Source: Calonectria ilicicola (lineage: Eukaryota; Ascomycota; Sordariomycetes; Hypocreales; Nectriaceae). From it: a stretch of 64,000 nt of DNA. The notes under the pieces were generated by a model. The model was not told the DNA's origin and searched no databases. It worked only from the letters and a program-made list of their open reading frames with translations. Position 1 is the first letter of the stretch. Each line of letters starts with the position of its first letter. The stretch covers positions 3,410,001 through 3,474,000 of the forward strand of contig CP085832.1 in the NCBI GenBank assembly GCA_020809705.1, given 5' to 3'. Below, piece by piece: positions 21,419 to 31,735 of the stretch. Both the position numbers and the translations under genes were made by a program.

Positions 21419-22043
21419 ACAGCGTCGGCGTCAACGCGTAGGACTACATTAGTACAGAAGATTAATCTGAACAAAAAGACAAATCAGCTTCGGACCTGGA
21501 ACATTCCCTCGAACCATGACCAAAAGACAGAAAGTGCAGTGTCCAAGAATCCAATAATAGATACAAAAATTAGGTAATATGATCACATTGAGGGAATAAA
21601 AAATCAAGGGTAACAATTTGATTGTGTTTGAACGGCATAATATAAAGGGCATACATAAGCCCTGTCATGTCTGGGGTCATGAAGTCGACAGCAAGGTAGT
21701 GTCGAGCGAAAACAAAAGAACAAATTAACCACTAGGTCCTCTCCGGGTTTTTGGGTTTGTCATGAACAAAAATAGTTCATAAACGAAAAAGTTGTCGATT
21801 TATAGTACTCCGATTCTATGCAATATGTAAAGGGTGAAAACGCTTTGCTTCATCAGCGGGTATAGTGTGTGCTGCGAAAGACGACGCGAAACAAATGGGA
21901 GCGCGCAAAGGTAGGGAACGAGACATGCATGAAGCGTCATCGTCAAAGGGCGTGATTGGTGCAATTTTCGTCAGATTCGTAAGGGTAGCGTTGTCGCGTG
22001 CGTGTCTATGTCATTGTCCTGACTCGCCATGGTGGGTGAGACG
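21419..22043. other. Spacer between convergent genes
   Basis: 3' flanks of the permease (plus) and the coiled-coil protein (minus). AT-rich; no gene seen. Confidence 0.5.
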
Positions 22044-23348
22044 TCACCTTGCAGGTGAGTTGGGATATGAGCCGAGGGATGAAAGTGTGTTGAAGTTGGA
22101 GCGGCTCTGGCGCTTGCGCTTAAGAGCCTGGTAATCTTGCTTGAAGCTAGAGATGCAGCGCTGCAATTCTCTGTCAGGGTGAGGGGGCAGTTGGATCTCA
22201 ACTGCCTTTAGCAAGATGCGCAGATGTTGGAGCTCATCATCATTGTCATGAAGCTCTTGCTCACTGGACAAGGTTAGCAATGATGTCATATGAAGCAGGG
22301 GGAGGTAAACCTACAGATGCTTAATGCGGCTCTGCAAGAAGATGATGCGCTGCGCAGCTCGTTCTGCACGCTCAACGAGGAGATGGTGGATGTGCTGCGA
22401 CATGTTAGCTTCAGGAAATAGTGGACAGCAAGGTCGGCGGCGACGGCTTACATCAGACTCCTCCTGGCGAGCTTGGAGATTTTTGACGAGTTGAGATAAT
22501 TCTTCGTTGAGCTTCATAGCTTCGGCGATGACCTTTTTGGCTTGGGCGGCGGACATGCCTTTTTTCTGAGGCGGGTCTTCCGGCTCCGGCTCCGGTTCGG
22601 GCGCCTTGCGGATGATGGAGGCGGATAGGTCCGAAAAACGGGTGCGGAGCACGGAGGAAGGAGGTGAGCTGAAGATGGAATCGCTTGGACTACTGCGAGT
22701 TTCGATGCTCATGGCTCTCTGCGGAGTGGTGCGCGGCGACGGCGTTTGGGGCGCAGAAAAGTTACTGGTGGTGGATCTCTTCAAAACGGCTCCCTCGAGA
22801 TGGTCCAATTGGGCGGTGAGCATATCGATGCCCTCATCATCCATGTCGTCGTTGCCGCTGGTGAGCTCGTGGGCAAGCTGACTTAATCTCCTGGCAAGAG
22901 CATCGCGAGTCCTGCGGCTTGAGCGATTGGCCCTACGGGCTGTGGGCGATGCGTCACTGATGCCTCGGGTGTGGCTCTGGTAGGGTGACGAGCGAGACAC
23001 CTCCCTCTTGAGGGGGCTCATACGACCAGTGCCCGTGGAGAAGCCCAAGCTCGATGCGACGCTGGGACTGGACAGCAGCGACGGAGTTCGAATTCCAGGT
23101 GCGTCGGCCTCATTAACCCCCTCGATTTCGTCGTGAAATGCATGGCGATAGCTGTTGTGGTAGTCGCTGGAATAATTGAAGAAGCTGGGGGTTGGCGTGA
23201 TGGCTGTGGAGTTGACAAACGACTTTTTGGGGCGGTCAGGAGTCGCAAGAAAGCGCATACCGACAGCGAGGTCCTCTTCGGCGGCAGCGGCAGCAGCAGC
23301 AGCGGCGAGGGCAGCCGCATGATCCTCGTCGACAGGTCCCAGATCCAT
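22044..23348 (-). CDS. Disordered/coiled-coil protein, 398 aa, unrecognised
   Basis: Exons 23348-22452, 22394-22315 and 22263-22044 splice in frame (introns 57 and 51 bp, with GCTAAC branch sequences in both). The N-terminal 250 residues are low-complexity and Ser/Pro-rich with many SP/TP sites (LLSSPSVASS, QTPSPRTTPQ), which suggests phosphoregulation. An alanine run lies near residues 13-23. The C-terminal 130 residues, from KKGMSAAQAKKVIAEAMKLN on, are strongly heptad-like and end in a basic stretch. The start is the ATG at 23348; further upstream only non-ATG codons are in frame. The architecture would suit a cytoskeletal or spindle-pole adaptor, but this is only a guess from composition. 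Confidence 0.8.
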
Positions 23349-24239
23349 GATGCGATGCGATGCGCTGCAAGATGCAGAAGCAGAGGTAGAGGTGGGAAGA
23401 GCGCAGTCAGGTTTCCCTGGTCTGGTTGACACGGACAACGCACAAGTTCACACACAAGACGCGGAGAGCCGCAACGGCCACAAACGGGGATTGGGTCAGG
23501 ATTGGGTGTGTCTAACCGCCGCCCAAAGGAAAAAAAAAACTGGACTGCTAGCTCAGACCCCAAAAACCAGCCCCTGGGTTCGAGGTGGGCGCCAGCCAAA
23601 ACGGGCCAAACAAATCCAGGCCCAACCCAGCCTGTCCTGGCCTAAGCTCTGGCAGAGTTTCCCTGTGTGAGCGTTCCCAGCCGCGCGAGCCAGCCTGCTG
23701 GCCGAACTGGTGGCCGCCCTGAACAACGATTGGGACCCAGGAGGTCGATGGGTCCCGCGGACGGAAAGGGGGGCCGCCGGGAGGGGGGAGGAAGAAGAAG
23801 GGAGAGAAGGGGTCGGACTCAAAGAAATACACAATGAGAAGAAAGACAGCAGCCAGCCAGGGGGGGCAGTCCAGTCCAGGTTCAGTTGCGGCGTCTTGGT
23901 CCAGCTGAGACGATGCGGTTTGTCGTTGGCATTGATTCCCGAAGCCCTCCGATGGGCCGAGTCTTTTTGCTTCGCGGATGGATGGAGAGATGTGCGAGAC
24001 GTGGAATGACGATTGTGAGGCGTTGCAGCAACTCGGCATGTGACTGGAAGAATCGTGATTGGACAGTGATTGGACGCGGCGCGCGGGTGTGGGGTAGCGG
24101 AGTAACTTGCAGCCACCTGCAGTCTGCAGAAGGGAGAACGCAAATCGAAATGGCTGGGCGCTGGCCTTGGGCTTCTTTGGGCAAGGGTTTGGGATTTTGG
24201 GCAGGGCAGGGTCAAGGGCGGTGCTGGTGACATGGCATG

Positions 24240-24430
24240 GCATCGCCGCTTGTTCTGTTCTGGTCTGCTCTAGTCCGTAGTCTGCTTGGTCTGTTCAGTT
24301 TGGGGCCTGTCTGTCTGGTCCTGCCCTGCTTTGCTCTACTCTGCTCTGCTCTACTGCACTACACTGTCTGCCCTCTCCGCACTGCACCATCTAAACTAGC
24401 TACCCTACTGTCTGTCTGATTTGCAGCTCA
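24240..24430 (+). repeat. CTGCTCTG-like low-complexity tract
   Basis: About 190 bp built from imperfect copies of CTG/TCTG words (TGTTCTGTTCTGGTCTGCTC, CTGTCTGTCTGG, CTCTGCTCTGCTC). No coding potential was seen. Confidence 0.6.
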
Positions 24431-26128
24431 TGCAAGCGTGTCGTCGGCGTGCTTCGCCGTGCCCTGCCCTGCTCCCCCGGACACTTCTTCCTCCTCCGAG
24501 TTTACAAGGAGCAGGAGCAATTACAGTTATGTAACCCTTGGCGCATTGTGCATGGTGGAAGTTTCCCGAGATGCCAGGTACGTTTGCGCAGTGGCTGTCA
24601 GCCTGCGTCTCACACACAATGGCAATTGTTTTGTTACCGAGTGACTTATTCCCATGTGCTGTGCCATTCCGATGGTGGCTTTCCGAGGCGCCCAAGGCAC
24701 TGTCCCAGATATGCGGCGCTCCAGCCCGGCGCTTCTCCGAACAAAGTGCGCCGTCTCAAGGAATTACGAGCTATAGCCGAATCGTTTTCCGACGTCCCCA
24801 GCATTGAAACGACGACACCAACTCGCACGGTCAGAAAGACAAGGTGATGGCCGCATGATTGCCCCAGGTTTTTTCTCGCCTCCTCCAGACTATTATCTCC
24901 GCACCCCCATACAGTTTGGCCATGGTCTGAGATGCAATTATGAGGAGATGGCGGAGAAGAGCAAACCGTGCCCCGATGAACAAGAGGGGGGGGGCCCAGT
25001 CGATCCCCCATAATCCCATAAACCCACGTAACAAGAACTTATCTGATGATATAAGATATAATAACACACAAGAGTCATGATACACCGGCCTGTGGCGCCA
25101 TCCAGAAATCTCCCCCCGCGCTGCCCCAGGCCACGGGTGCCGTAGGCATTCGTTTTCGTGGCATGCCCGGCAAAACGTTTAACGGGTGTGCACCTCTACG
25201 ACTGACCTGCTTCTCGTCTCGCATGTTTTGCAGGGAACCCCTCCTGTGAGGATACTGCACAACGGACGTTGTCCGCGATGTCGATGGGCTGACCGGGCTG
25301 CTACCCGAGGTGAGAGGCTGCTTGTATCCCGGTGTGCCGGGAGTCGAGTGTCATCGATTTACACCAGCCGGGCATAGCGAGTGACTGATGATGGTGTACA
25401 TGGACAAGCTCCAGCAACAAGCTCCAGTGACAGAGCGGCAGAGCACTTCCGCCGCCGCAGCGCAGGACCCTTCCCGGGCAGATAAACGCGGCAGGCCGGT
25501 GGATGAAGCCGATAATGGTCCCTGTAGGCGCAGACCGCCCGGGAGTTGACGACCCCGTATGCAATGGTCCCCCCATGTATTGGGCCCGCCCACGACGTTG
25601 CCCCCATCGAACTTGTCATGTGCCCCTCGATCCAATCCCAATCGCGGGTACTGTAATTACCCTACATGTACACAAATAAACCCCAGACCAAGGACTCTCC
25701 CCAAGGCACAGGTCACAGGTACGCAGTACCGCGGCCTATGTACCCCTCTAACAGATGGAGAATGGCCTCCCCCGAAATGACGTTTGCCCTGGCTACCCCA
25801 AAAAAAAAATAATGCCAAAGTGGGCTCCCGCAATGGCTTCTCCCGGGCCTCGACTTTGGACCATCGCCGGCACATCCCATCCCATGCCCCATGCCCTTTC
25901 GCCCTCTCGCTCTCTCTGCCCCAGAACGGGTAAATGGCAGGTCTCCAGCTAGTGTCTAGCTTCGTAAAGTTACCTTGTTGCTTGCTGTGCGCACCAGAGC
26001 GCTAGGTCATCCATTGCTGTTCATCAACCGAACCCTCCCGCACCTGACCTGACCTACCCCGGGACCACCAGACTACCCCATACAGCCGTCTCTGTGACTC
26101 TTCCTCACCTTGATTGCCTCTTCCAATT

Positions 26129-26152
26129 CTCCTCCTCCTCCTCCTCCTCCCT
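26129..26152 (+). repeat. (CTC)n microsatellite in the PDK leader
   Basis: About eight uninterrupted CTC units lie in a pyrimidine-rich stretch some 450 bp upstream of the PDK start. CT-rich tracts are common in fungal promoters and 5' UTRs near transcription starts. Confidence 0.7.
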
Positions 26153-26601
26153 CTCACGCGACACTTTTCTTTTTTCTCTCTATTTTGCTTCTGTCTCCCA
26201 TTGTCGAATCCTTTTTTTTTTCTCGCTTGTTCCCATATGCGCCACTGACGAATCACTGTCCAATCAATCCATGCTCCAGTCTGCCTCGGCTTCCACTTGC
26301 ACTCCCACCACCCGCGGGGCCACCATCTTGATCGAGCCTCGCCATCGCCATCACCACAACCGCAGAGCCCCCATTTGACTCATTCCTCGCTGGTGTCTGA
26401 CCCGAGGCGCGCGCGCAATCCCTCCCTCGGCCGCTCCCTCCGATTCCTCAATGTCGGCGCCGTGAGTCGATTGCCCGCTTGCAATTCCTCGCAGCAGCCG
26501 CCGCCCCGGCCTTTGCTCCCTCCGCCCGAGCTTTCGTCCGACCGAGCCCGAGTTTTTGCGTTGCCTCAGAGCCCTTTCCACCAGACAACACACTGCCCGC
26601 C

Positions 26602-28229
26602 ATGTCGTGGAAAGCTTCGGAGCGCCTGATGAACACCATCAGGCACTATGCCAAGTTCCCGGCAACCGGCGTCAGTCTGCGCCAGATGGTGCAGTTTGGC
26701 GAGAAGCCCTCGGTCGGTATGTTGGCGCCGCCCGCATCACGCTTCACCCCCAGCCCGCTGACTCGCTCTCGATAGGCACACTGTTCCGAGCTTCGCAGTT
26801 CCTCGCCGAGGAGCTGCCCATTCGTCTGGCTCACCGTGTCCAGGAGCTCGATGAGCTACCAGACGGCCTAAACGAGATGCCCTCCGTTATCAAGGTCAAG
26901 GACTGGTATGCCCAGTCATTCGAGGTACGCCCGAATCCATGAGGCAGCCATGATGCGCCGCGCCCGTTTTGCATGTGCCTAGTAGCCATTACCACCACCA
27001 ATTCCAATTCAGCATTGACTATCGCCTTTGTTCTTATCGCGCCAAGCCAAGCCAAAACAACAGAAACAAGCTAACATGACTTCCCCCTTCAGGAAATTAC
27101 ACAGCTTCCCCGGCCAAATCTCGACACAGACACACGCACCCGCCTCATGAAACCCGGCAAGGCCTATGGTCGCCAGGCCGTCCGTCTACCCGCCGCAACA
27201 CCAAACCCCTCCATCGACGAAGGCGACAGCTCTGGCTGGGGCGGCCTCCAGGTCAATGGCAACGGCAACTGCAATGGAAACGGTCGCAGCAAGGCCATGA
27301 CTCGTCGCTACTTTGCCGTTGTCGATGACTCGGCCGAGTGGCCCGCTGAGCTGCACTTTTACAACCAGCGCTTCGCCCAGACTCTCCACCACATCAAGCG
27401 CCGCCATGACAGCGTCGTTACCACCATGGCCCAGGGTATCCTGGAGTACAAGCGCAAGCGCCAGCGCATGCAAATCGACAGCACTATTCAGTCTTTCCTC
27501 GATCGCTTCTACATGTCCCGCATTGGTATCCGCATGCTTATCGGCCAGCACATTGCCCTAACCGACCAGAGCCACCACCGCGACCCCGCCTATGTCGGCA
27601 TCATCTGCACAAAAACCAACGTCCAAGATCTTGCCCAGGAAGCCATTGAGAACGCCCGATTCGTCTGCGAGGACCACTACGGCCTGTTTGAAGCCCCCAA
27701 GATCCAGCTTGTCTGCAACCCCAACCTAAACTTTATGTACGTGCCGGGCCACTTGTCGCACATGCTCTTTGAGACGCTTAAGAACTCGCTGCGCGCTGTT
27801 GTCGAGACCCACGGCCAGGACAAGCAAGCCTTCCCCGTGACAAAAGTCATTGTCGCCGAGGGCAAGGAGGATATTACCATCAAGATCTCCGACGAGGGCG
27901 GCGGCATCCCGCGCAGCGCCATTCCTCTCGTCTGGACCTACATGTACACAACTGTCGACCGAACCCCCAGCCTGGACCCCGACTTTGACAAGAGCGACTT
28001 CAAAGCCCCAATGGCCGGTTTTGGCTACGGATTGCCCATCTCGCGCCTCTACGCGCGCTACTTTGGCGGCGATCTTAAGCTCATTAGCATGGAAGGGTAA
28101 GTTGCCATGAATCCCGATTTTCACATGTCAGATGCGCTAACACATGGGTTTTCCCCCAAATTCAGATACGGCACCGATGTCTACCTCCACCTAAACCGCC
28201 TCTCATCATCGTCGGAACCTCTCCAATAG
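26602..28229 (+). CDS. Mitochondrial pyruvate dehydrogenase kinase (PDK/BCKDK family), 443 aa
   Basis: Exons 26602-26716, 26776-26924, 27093-28096 and 28166-28229 splice in frame. The N-terminal four-helix domain is recognisable (MNTIRHYAKFPATGVSLRQM, then LFRASQFLAEELPIRLAHRV). The H-box region is LHHIKRRHDSVVTTMAQG (about residues 186-203). The GHKL ATPase motifs are all present: N-box ETLKNSLRA, G1 DEGGGIP, G2 GFGYGLPISRLYARYFGG, and the final YGTDVYLHL. These kinases phosphorylate the E1-alpha subunit of pyruvate or branched-chain keto acid dehydrogenase in the matrix and switch the complex off. Which E1 is targeted is inferred; the pyruvate enzyme is more likely. An insert at about residues 127-155, rich in Gly/Asn (GNGNCNGNG), is fungal-specific low complexity. 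Confidence 0.93.
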
Positions 28230-29320
28230 CAATTACACACCGCTGGCGCATCATCTATCCCCCTCGTCCTTCGCAAGCGTCTCAAGGACCGGGAGGTTTC
28301 GGAACGGAAGCAGGTGGGCGATGCCGAGGCGGTGGTGAACGCACCCCCGCGAAGCAATTATAGCAGTCCCCAGGAAGTTTAATAATTGGGAAGAAAAAAA
28401 AACATATTTCGACGGGAGGAATATATTCAAATGGGGTTCTTTTTTTGATCAGACATGGCTGCACAATACAAAGAAAAAAAAGACCAAAAGATGGAGAGAA
28501 AGTGTGAGTATTCACTATATAAGAGAGGGGGTTGGGGAAACCATATCACAATGAACGAACAAGAGAATGGATGCACACACGCACACACACACACCGCTTG
28601 TGCATCCAAGAACGAAGCGGCGCTTTTTCAAGGCCGAAGGCAATGTACGAACCAAGGCAGCACAAGACCTAGGTGCTCATGACGGGGATTGGAGGACAGA
28701 AGGGGTAGTCCGTGTATGATGGATTGCAAGGGATACTTTTTTTATTTCTTCTCCGTAAACGGGGAAGACGCAACGAACGAGTGGGAGAAACAACCAGGCA
28801 GGCCAATGAATATTGAACGGGGGCGGCTCTGTTGTCTGAAGCATGCATGCATGTACATGGAAAACCATTACGGGAGTCGGGTTCATGGGTACGAAATATC
28901 ACTGCATTGTTTTTTTCTTTGGGTACATGTCAGAGCTCCTGTAGCATGAATTGATGCCATGTGATGAAGTAGTCATGTTGTATTACGTCTCATCAGTCTA
29001 GTTTGCTACGCGCTTAATGATTTTGCGCTGTTCAATTATCTGTGTCACTAATGCTGATCATCTATGAATGCATTCGGCTGCCTTCGTGAAATCATTCTCG
29101 CGACTGCCCCCATCGACTCGCTGTTGGAAATTTCCTTGGTGTTTCCTCCTGCCATACTCTCATCCACCTAAATTGCATAAAGACGTCATCTAAGAGCTCT
29201 AGGTGTGTGTTCCAATCCAAAGTGACAGCTGGATATGAAATGAAACCGCTGGCGAATCAAAACATGTTCCGAGTCGACGAGGCCCAGTGCGCTGGTAGAA
29301 GCTCATCAAACTGAAGGTTT
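28230..29320. other. Spacer between convergent genes
   Basis: 3' flanks of the PDK gene (plus) and the Stc1-domain gene (minus). It contains a CA microsatellite at 28572-28594 and a short GCAT run near 28840. No gene was seen. Confidence 0.5.
28572..28594 (+). repeat. (CA)n microsatellite
   Basis: A dinucleotide CA run with one G interruption. Confidence 0.65.
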
Positions 29321-30690
29321 TTAGTAATCCGAGTCATCAGAGTCGCAATAGTTCATGCGACGTTGTCGATCAACATCGGGATTGATGTGCCTGGCCGATA
29401 CATGGGTCAGGATTGGCTGCTTCTTGAGCTCTGCTTGAGGAATACGGGTCGATTTGGGATCGGCCCATTTGCCCTTTCCGATATCCGGCGTCTCGTTGGT
29501 AACGGAGCTCCAATCGCCAATGACGTTCTCATCGTCTGTAGAGTTCAAGGGTTTGGATTTACTGGCTGAGGAGGCCGAAGCGGCACTCGAGACGGTCGTG
29601 GCCGTGCTTGGATTCTTGACGCCCTGGTGTCGCTGTCCACCGGCATCCCACGCGTTGAATGGAATCTGTCGTGACTTTTTAACCTCTTCCTGCTCCTCCA
29701 TCTCATTGCGTCGAGTCGTTGCAGTGGACACACTCATACCAGAGCCGAGATATTCGCGATGTGCCTGCAAGTGAGGAGGGAGACTACCGACAATGCGAGA
29801 ACCTCCAGCGGATGAGGCAGAGGCCGATGCGACGGACTTGGCGGTGGTAGACATTCGACCCGCAAGATGGGGAGGTAGGGCCTTGCTTGAGGTCACAGAT
29901 TCCCCAGAGACGCTGGCCGTATCGGTCTTGGGGTATGACATTTTCGATTGCTTTTCGAGAATATCGGAAAGCATCTTGCTCGCAGTTCCATCGGGATTCC
30001 CATACGGGTCAAGGTCAGCAAGGCCAAGAGCAGCAAGATCCGAGATAGGAGCCTAAATCGTATCAGCAAATGTTATGGAGCAGAGGTGGATGTATATCTT
30101 ACTCGGGGCAAATCATCATCGAAGAAATCATTGCTATCGACAAAACCGCTCTCCCAAACATCGGTGTTGGCTTCCTCGGTCGAGATGTGTCCGGTTTCGA
30201 GGGGAGCAGGGACAACTTCGGGCTCCTGGGTCTCGGTCCAAGCAGTGCAGCGCATACAAACCTGTGAACAGTTAGAAGGCGTTCTCGCGGTAGTTGTCCA
30301 ACTCACGAATTCTTCATTCTTGAGAGAGTTTTTGCTGAACTGCTCTCGGGGCTTGATCAATTTGCAGACATCACACCGAAGCTCGCTTTTGGCTTTCGAT
30401 GTATGCTCAATGCACGTCATTCCAGAATGGGCTGCATCAATTTTCCCGGTATTCCATCGAATCAACTTCTGCTGGTTTCCGGAGAATTTGTCAAGCGGTT
30501 GCCACTCTCCACCAACTTTGCATCGGAACCTAGAAGGGTAAGCAGGAGGGAACTCAGCGGGAGAGCAATGACGACTTACCGGGTCGGGATTTCCCGTTCA
30601 GTTTTCCTGTATGCTGGTTATTTTGATCCTGTTGTTACAGGAGGAGCAAACTTACGGCTTGAAAACGCCCTTATTGGTATTAGGAGCCAT
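29321..30690 (-). CDS. Stc1-domain protein, 391 aa
   Basis: Exons 30690-30656, 30606-30580, 30529-30307, 30261-30103 and 30052-29321 splice in frame with introns of 45-50 bp. The Stc1 domain spans about residues 20-105: FRCKVGGEWQPLDKFS, GMTCIEH, ELRCDVCKLIKPREQFSKN, CMRCTAWTETQEP. Cys24, Cys60, His63, Cys73, Cys76, Cys97 and Cys100 would form the LIM-like zinc fingers of this fold. In fission yeast, Stc1 links Argonaute-bound RNAi to the Clr4 H3K9 methyltransferase complex; filamentous ascomycetes have longer proteins of this type whose role is less clear. The C-terminal 240 residues are disordered and Ser-rich, ending in an acidic DSDDSDY tail. The domain call is firm and the silencing role here is inference. 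Confidence 0.88.
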
Positions 30691-30815
30691 GATGAACACG
30701 GTGTGCGTGTAGCAGAGCGAGATGAGAATCGTATCTTGAGGTACCAATTTAGTAGATGCACGACAGTTTATTCCACAGGAGTTTAGCGATAAAATGGCCG
30801 AAGAGGAATAAGAAC

Positions 30816-30846
30816 AAGAAGAAGAAGAAGAAGAAGAAGAAGAAAA
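30816..30846 (+). repeat. (AAG)n microsatellite upstream of the Stc1 gene
   Basis: About ten AAG units, the last with an extra A, about 125-155 bp upstream of the Stc1-domain ATG. It is read as (CTT)n on the gene's sense strand. Confidence 0.75.
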
Positions 30847-31470
30847 GTAACATGAGCAGAGGAAAGAAAGAGTGATTACTCGTCCCCAATTGGTTCTGGA
30901 TAGGGGAAGAGGATAAAGAGCAGCGGATGAAGCTGTCCTGAGCAGAACAGTGATTTACTCACGGGTAAGAGTGTTTTCCGAATGATCTGTAGTCGGGATA
31001 AGAAGATGTTTGGGAAGAAAAGTGAAAAAATGGGTGATGTCGGGAGCCCTAAGGTTCAGGCAGAGCAGAGAGGAGAGGGGGCAGCAGGATTCAAACGGGT
31101 TCACCTGCCTCGTCACCTGCAGGATTACGATTTCAGCACGGCAAGCAAAGGTTGTGAAATGCAGGTGCCCGCAGCTGCACACATCCGCTCAGGTTGAGAG
31201 GATGCGAGTGTTCAAAGTCCAAAGCCTCACAGAGCTGAGCCAGGTTGAATGTTACTCTACATAAGCCCCTTGGGAGCAGCAAATAGCTGTGATTCATCGC
31301 CGGCTCAGTGCATCACACGAATATGCGTGGCGAAAGCTGCACGACCTCGTTTGTCCGTCGGCACCGGTTGCCTGCAGCAGGCTCATCGTGTAATTAGGCC
31401 TCGTTGACGCCTGTGAAGCAATCACCACCAGCCTAGCTGCTGACAAAACCGGCCTACTTCGGAAGATTGC

Positions 31471-31735
31471 AGGTTACAGTACATAATGGCTACGTAACCT
31501 GTAACACAGACACATGTGCAAATTCCCAACCAGATAGCCCAACGGAAGCAGTAATACGGCTGTCGGCATAACTCACTGCGACCTTGTGTATCGCGGCATA
31601 GCCCGCCCCTCTTCCCTATAGCTTTACTGGAGCTCGTTATAGCTATGTACCCTACACGCATTAAAAATAGATGACCCAGACTGTTACAGATGCGAACAGA
31701 CTTAATGAACCGTTACTAAGCACTATACGGTTCAT
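31471..31735. repeat. Cluster of short inverted repeats
   Basis: AGGTTAC (31471-31477) pairs with GTAACCT (31494-31500). ATGAACCGT (31705-31713) pairs with ACGGTTCAT (31727-31735). Both lie in a locally AT-richer patch of about 300 bp. This may be a remnant of a small inverted-repeat element, or hairpins; no flanking target-site duplication was identified. Confidence 0.4.

Larger units (their letters stand above)
23349..26601. other. 3.2-kb divergent intergenic region
   Basis: This separates the minus-strand coiled-coil gene from the plus-strand PDK gene and must hold both promoters. It is GC-rich with long pyrimidine or purine tracts. Long overlapping open frames occur in several phases at once (for example 23548-24243), which is the behaviour of compositionally biased non-coding DNA. 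No RNA gene was seen. Confidence 0.45.

Noticed and set aside
23548..24243. Long open frames (226-231 codons) on the minus strand upstream of the coiled-coil gene
   Set aside because: Two phases are open at once, composition is Pro/Ser-rich as expected from CT-biased DNA, no motif was recognised, and they overlap the expected promoter.
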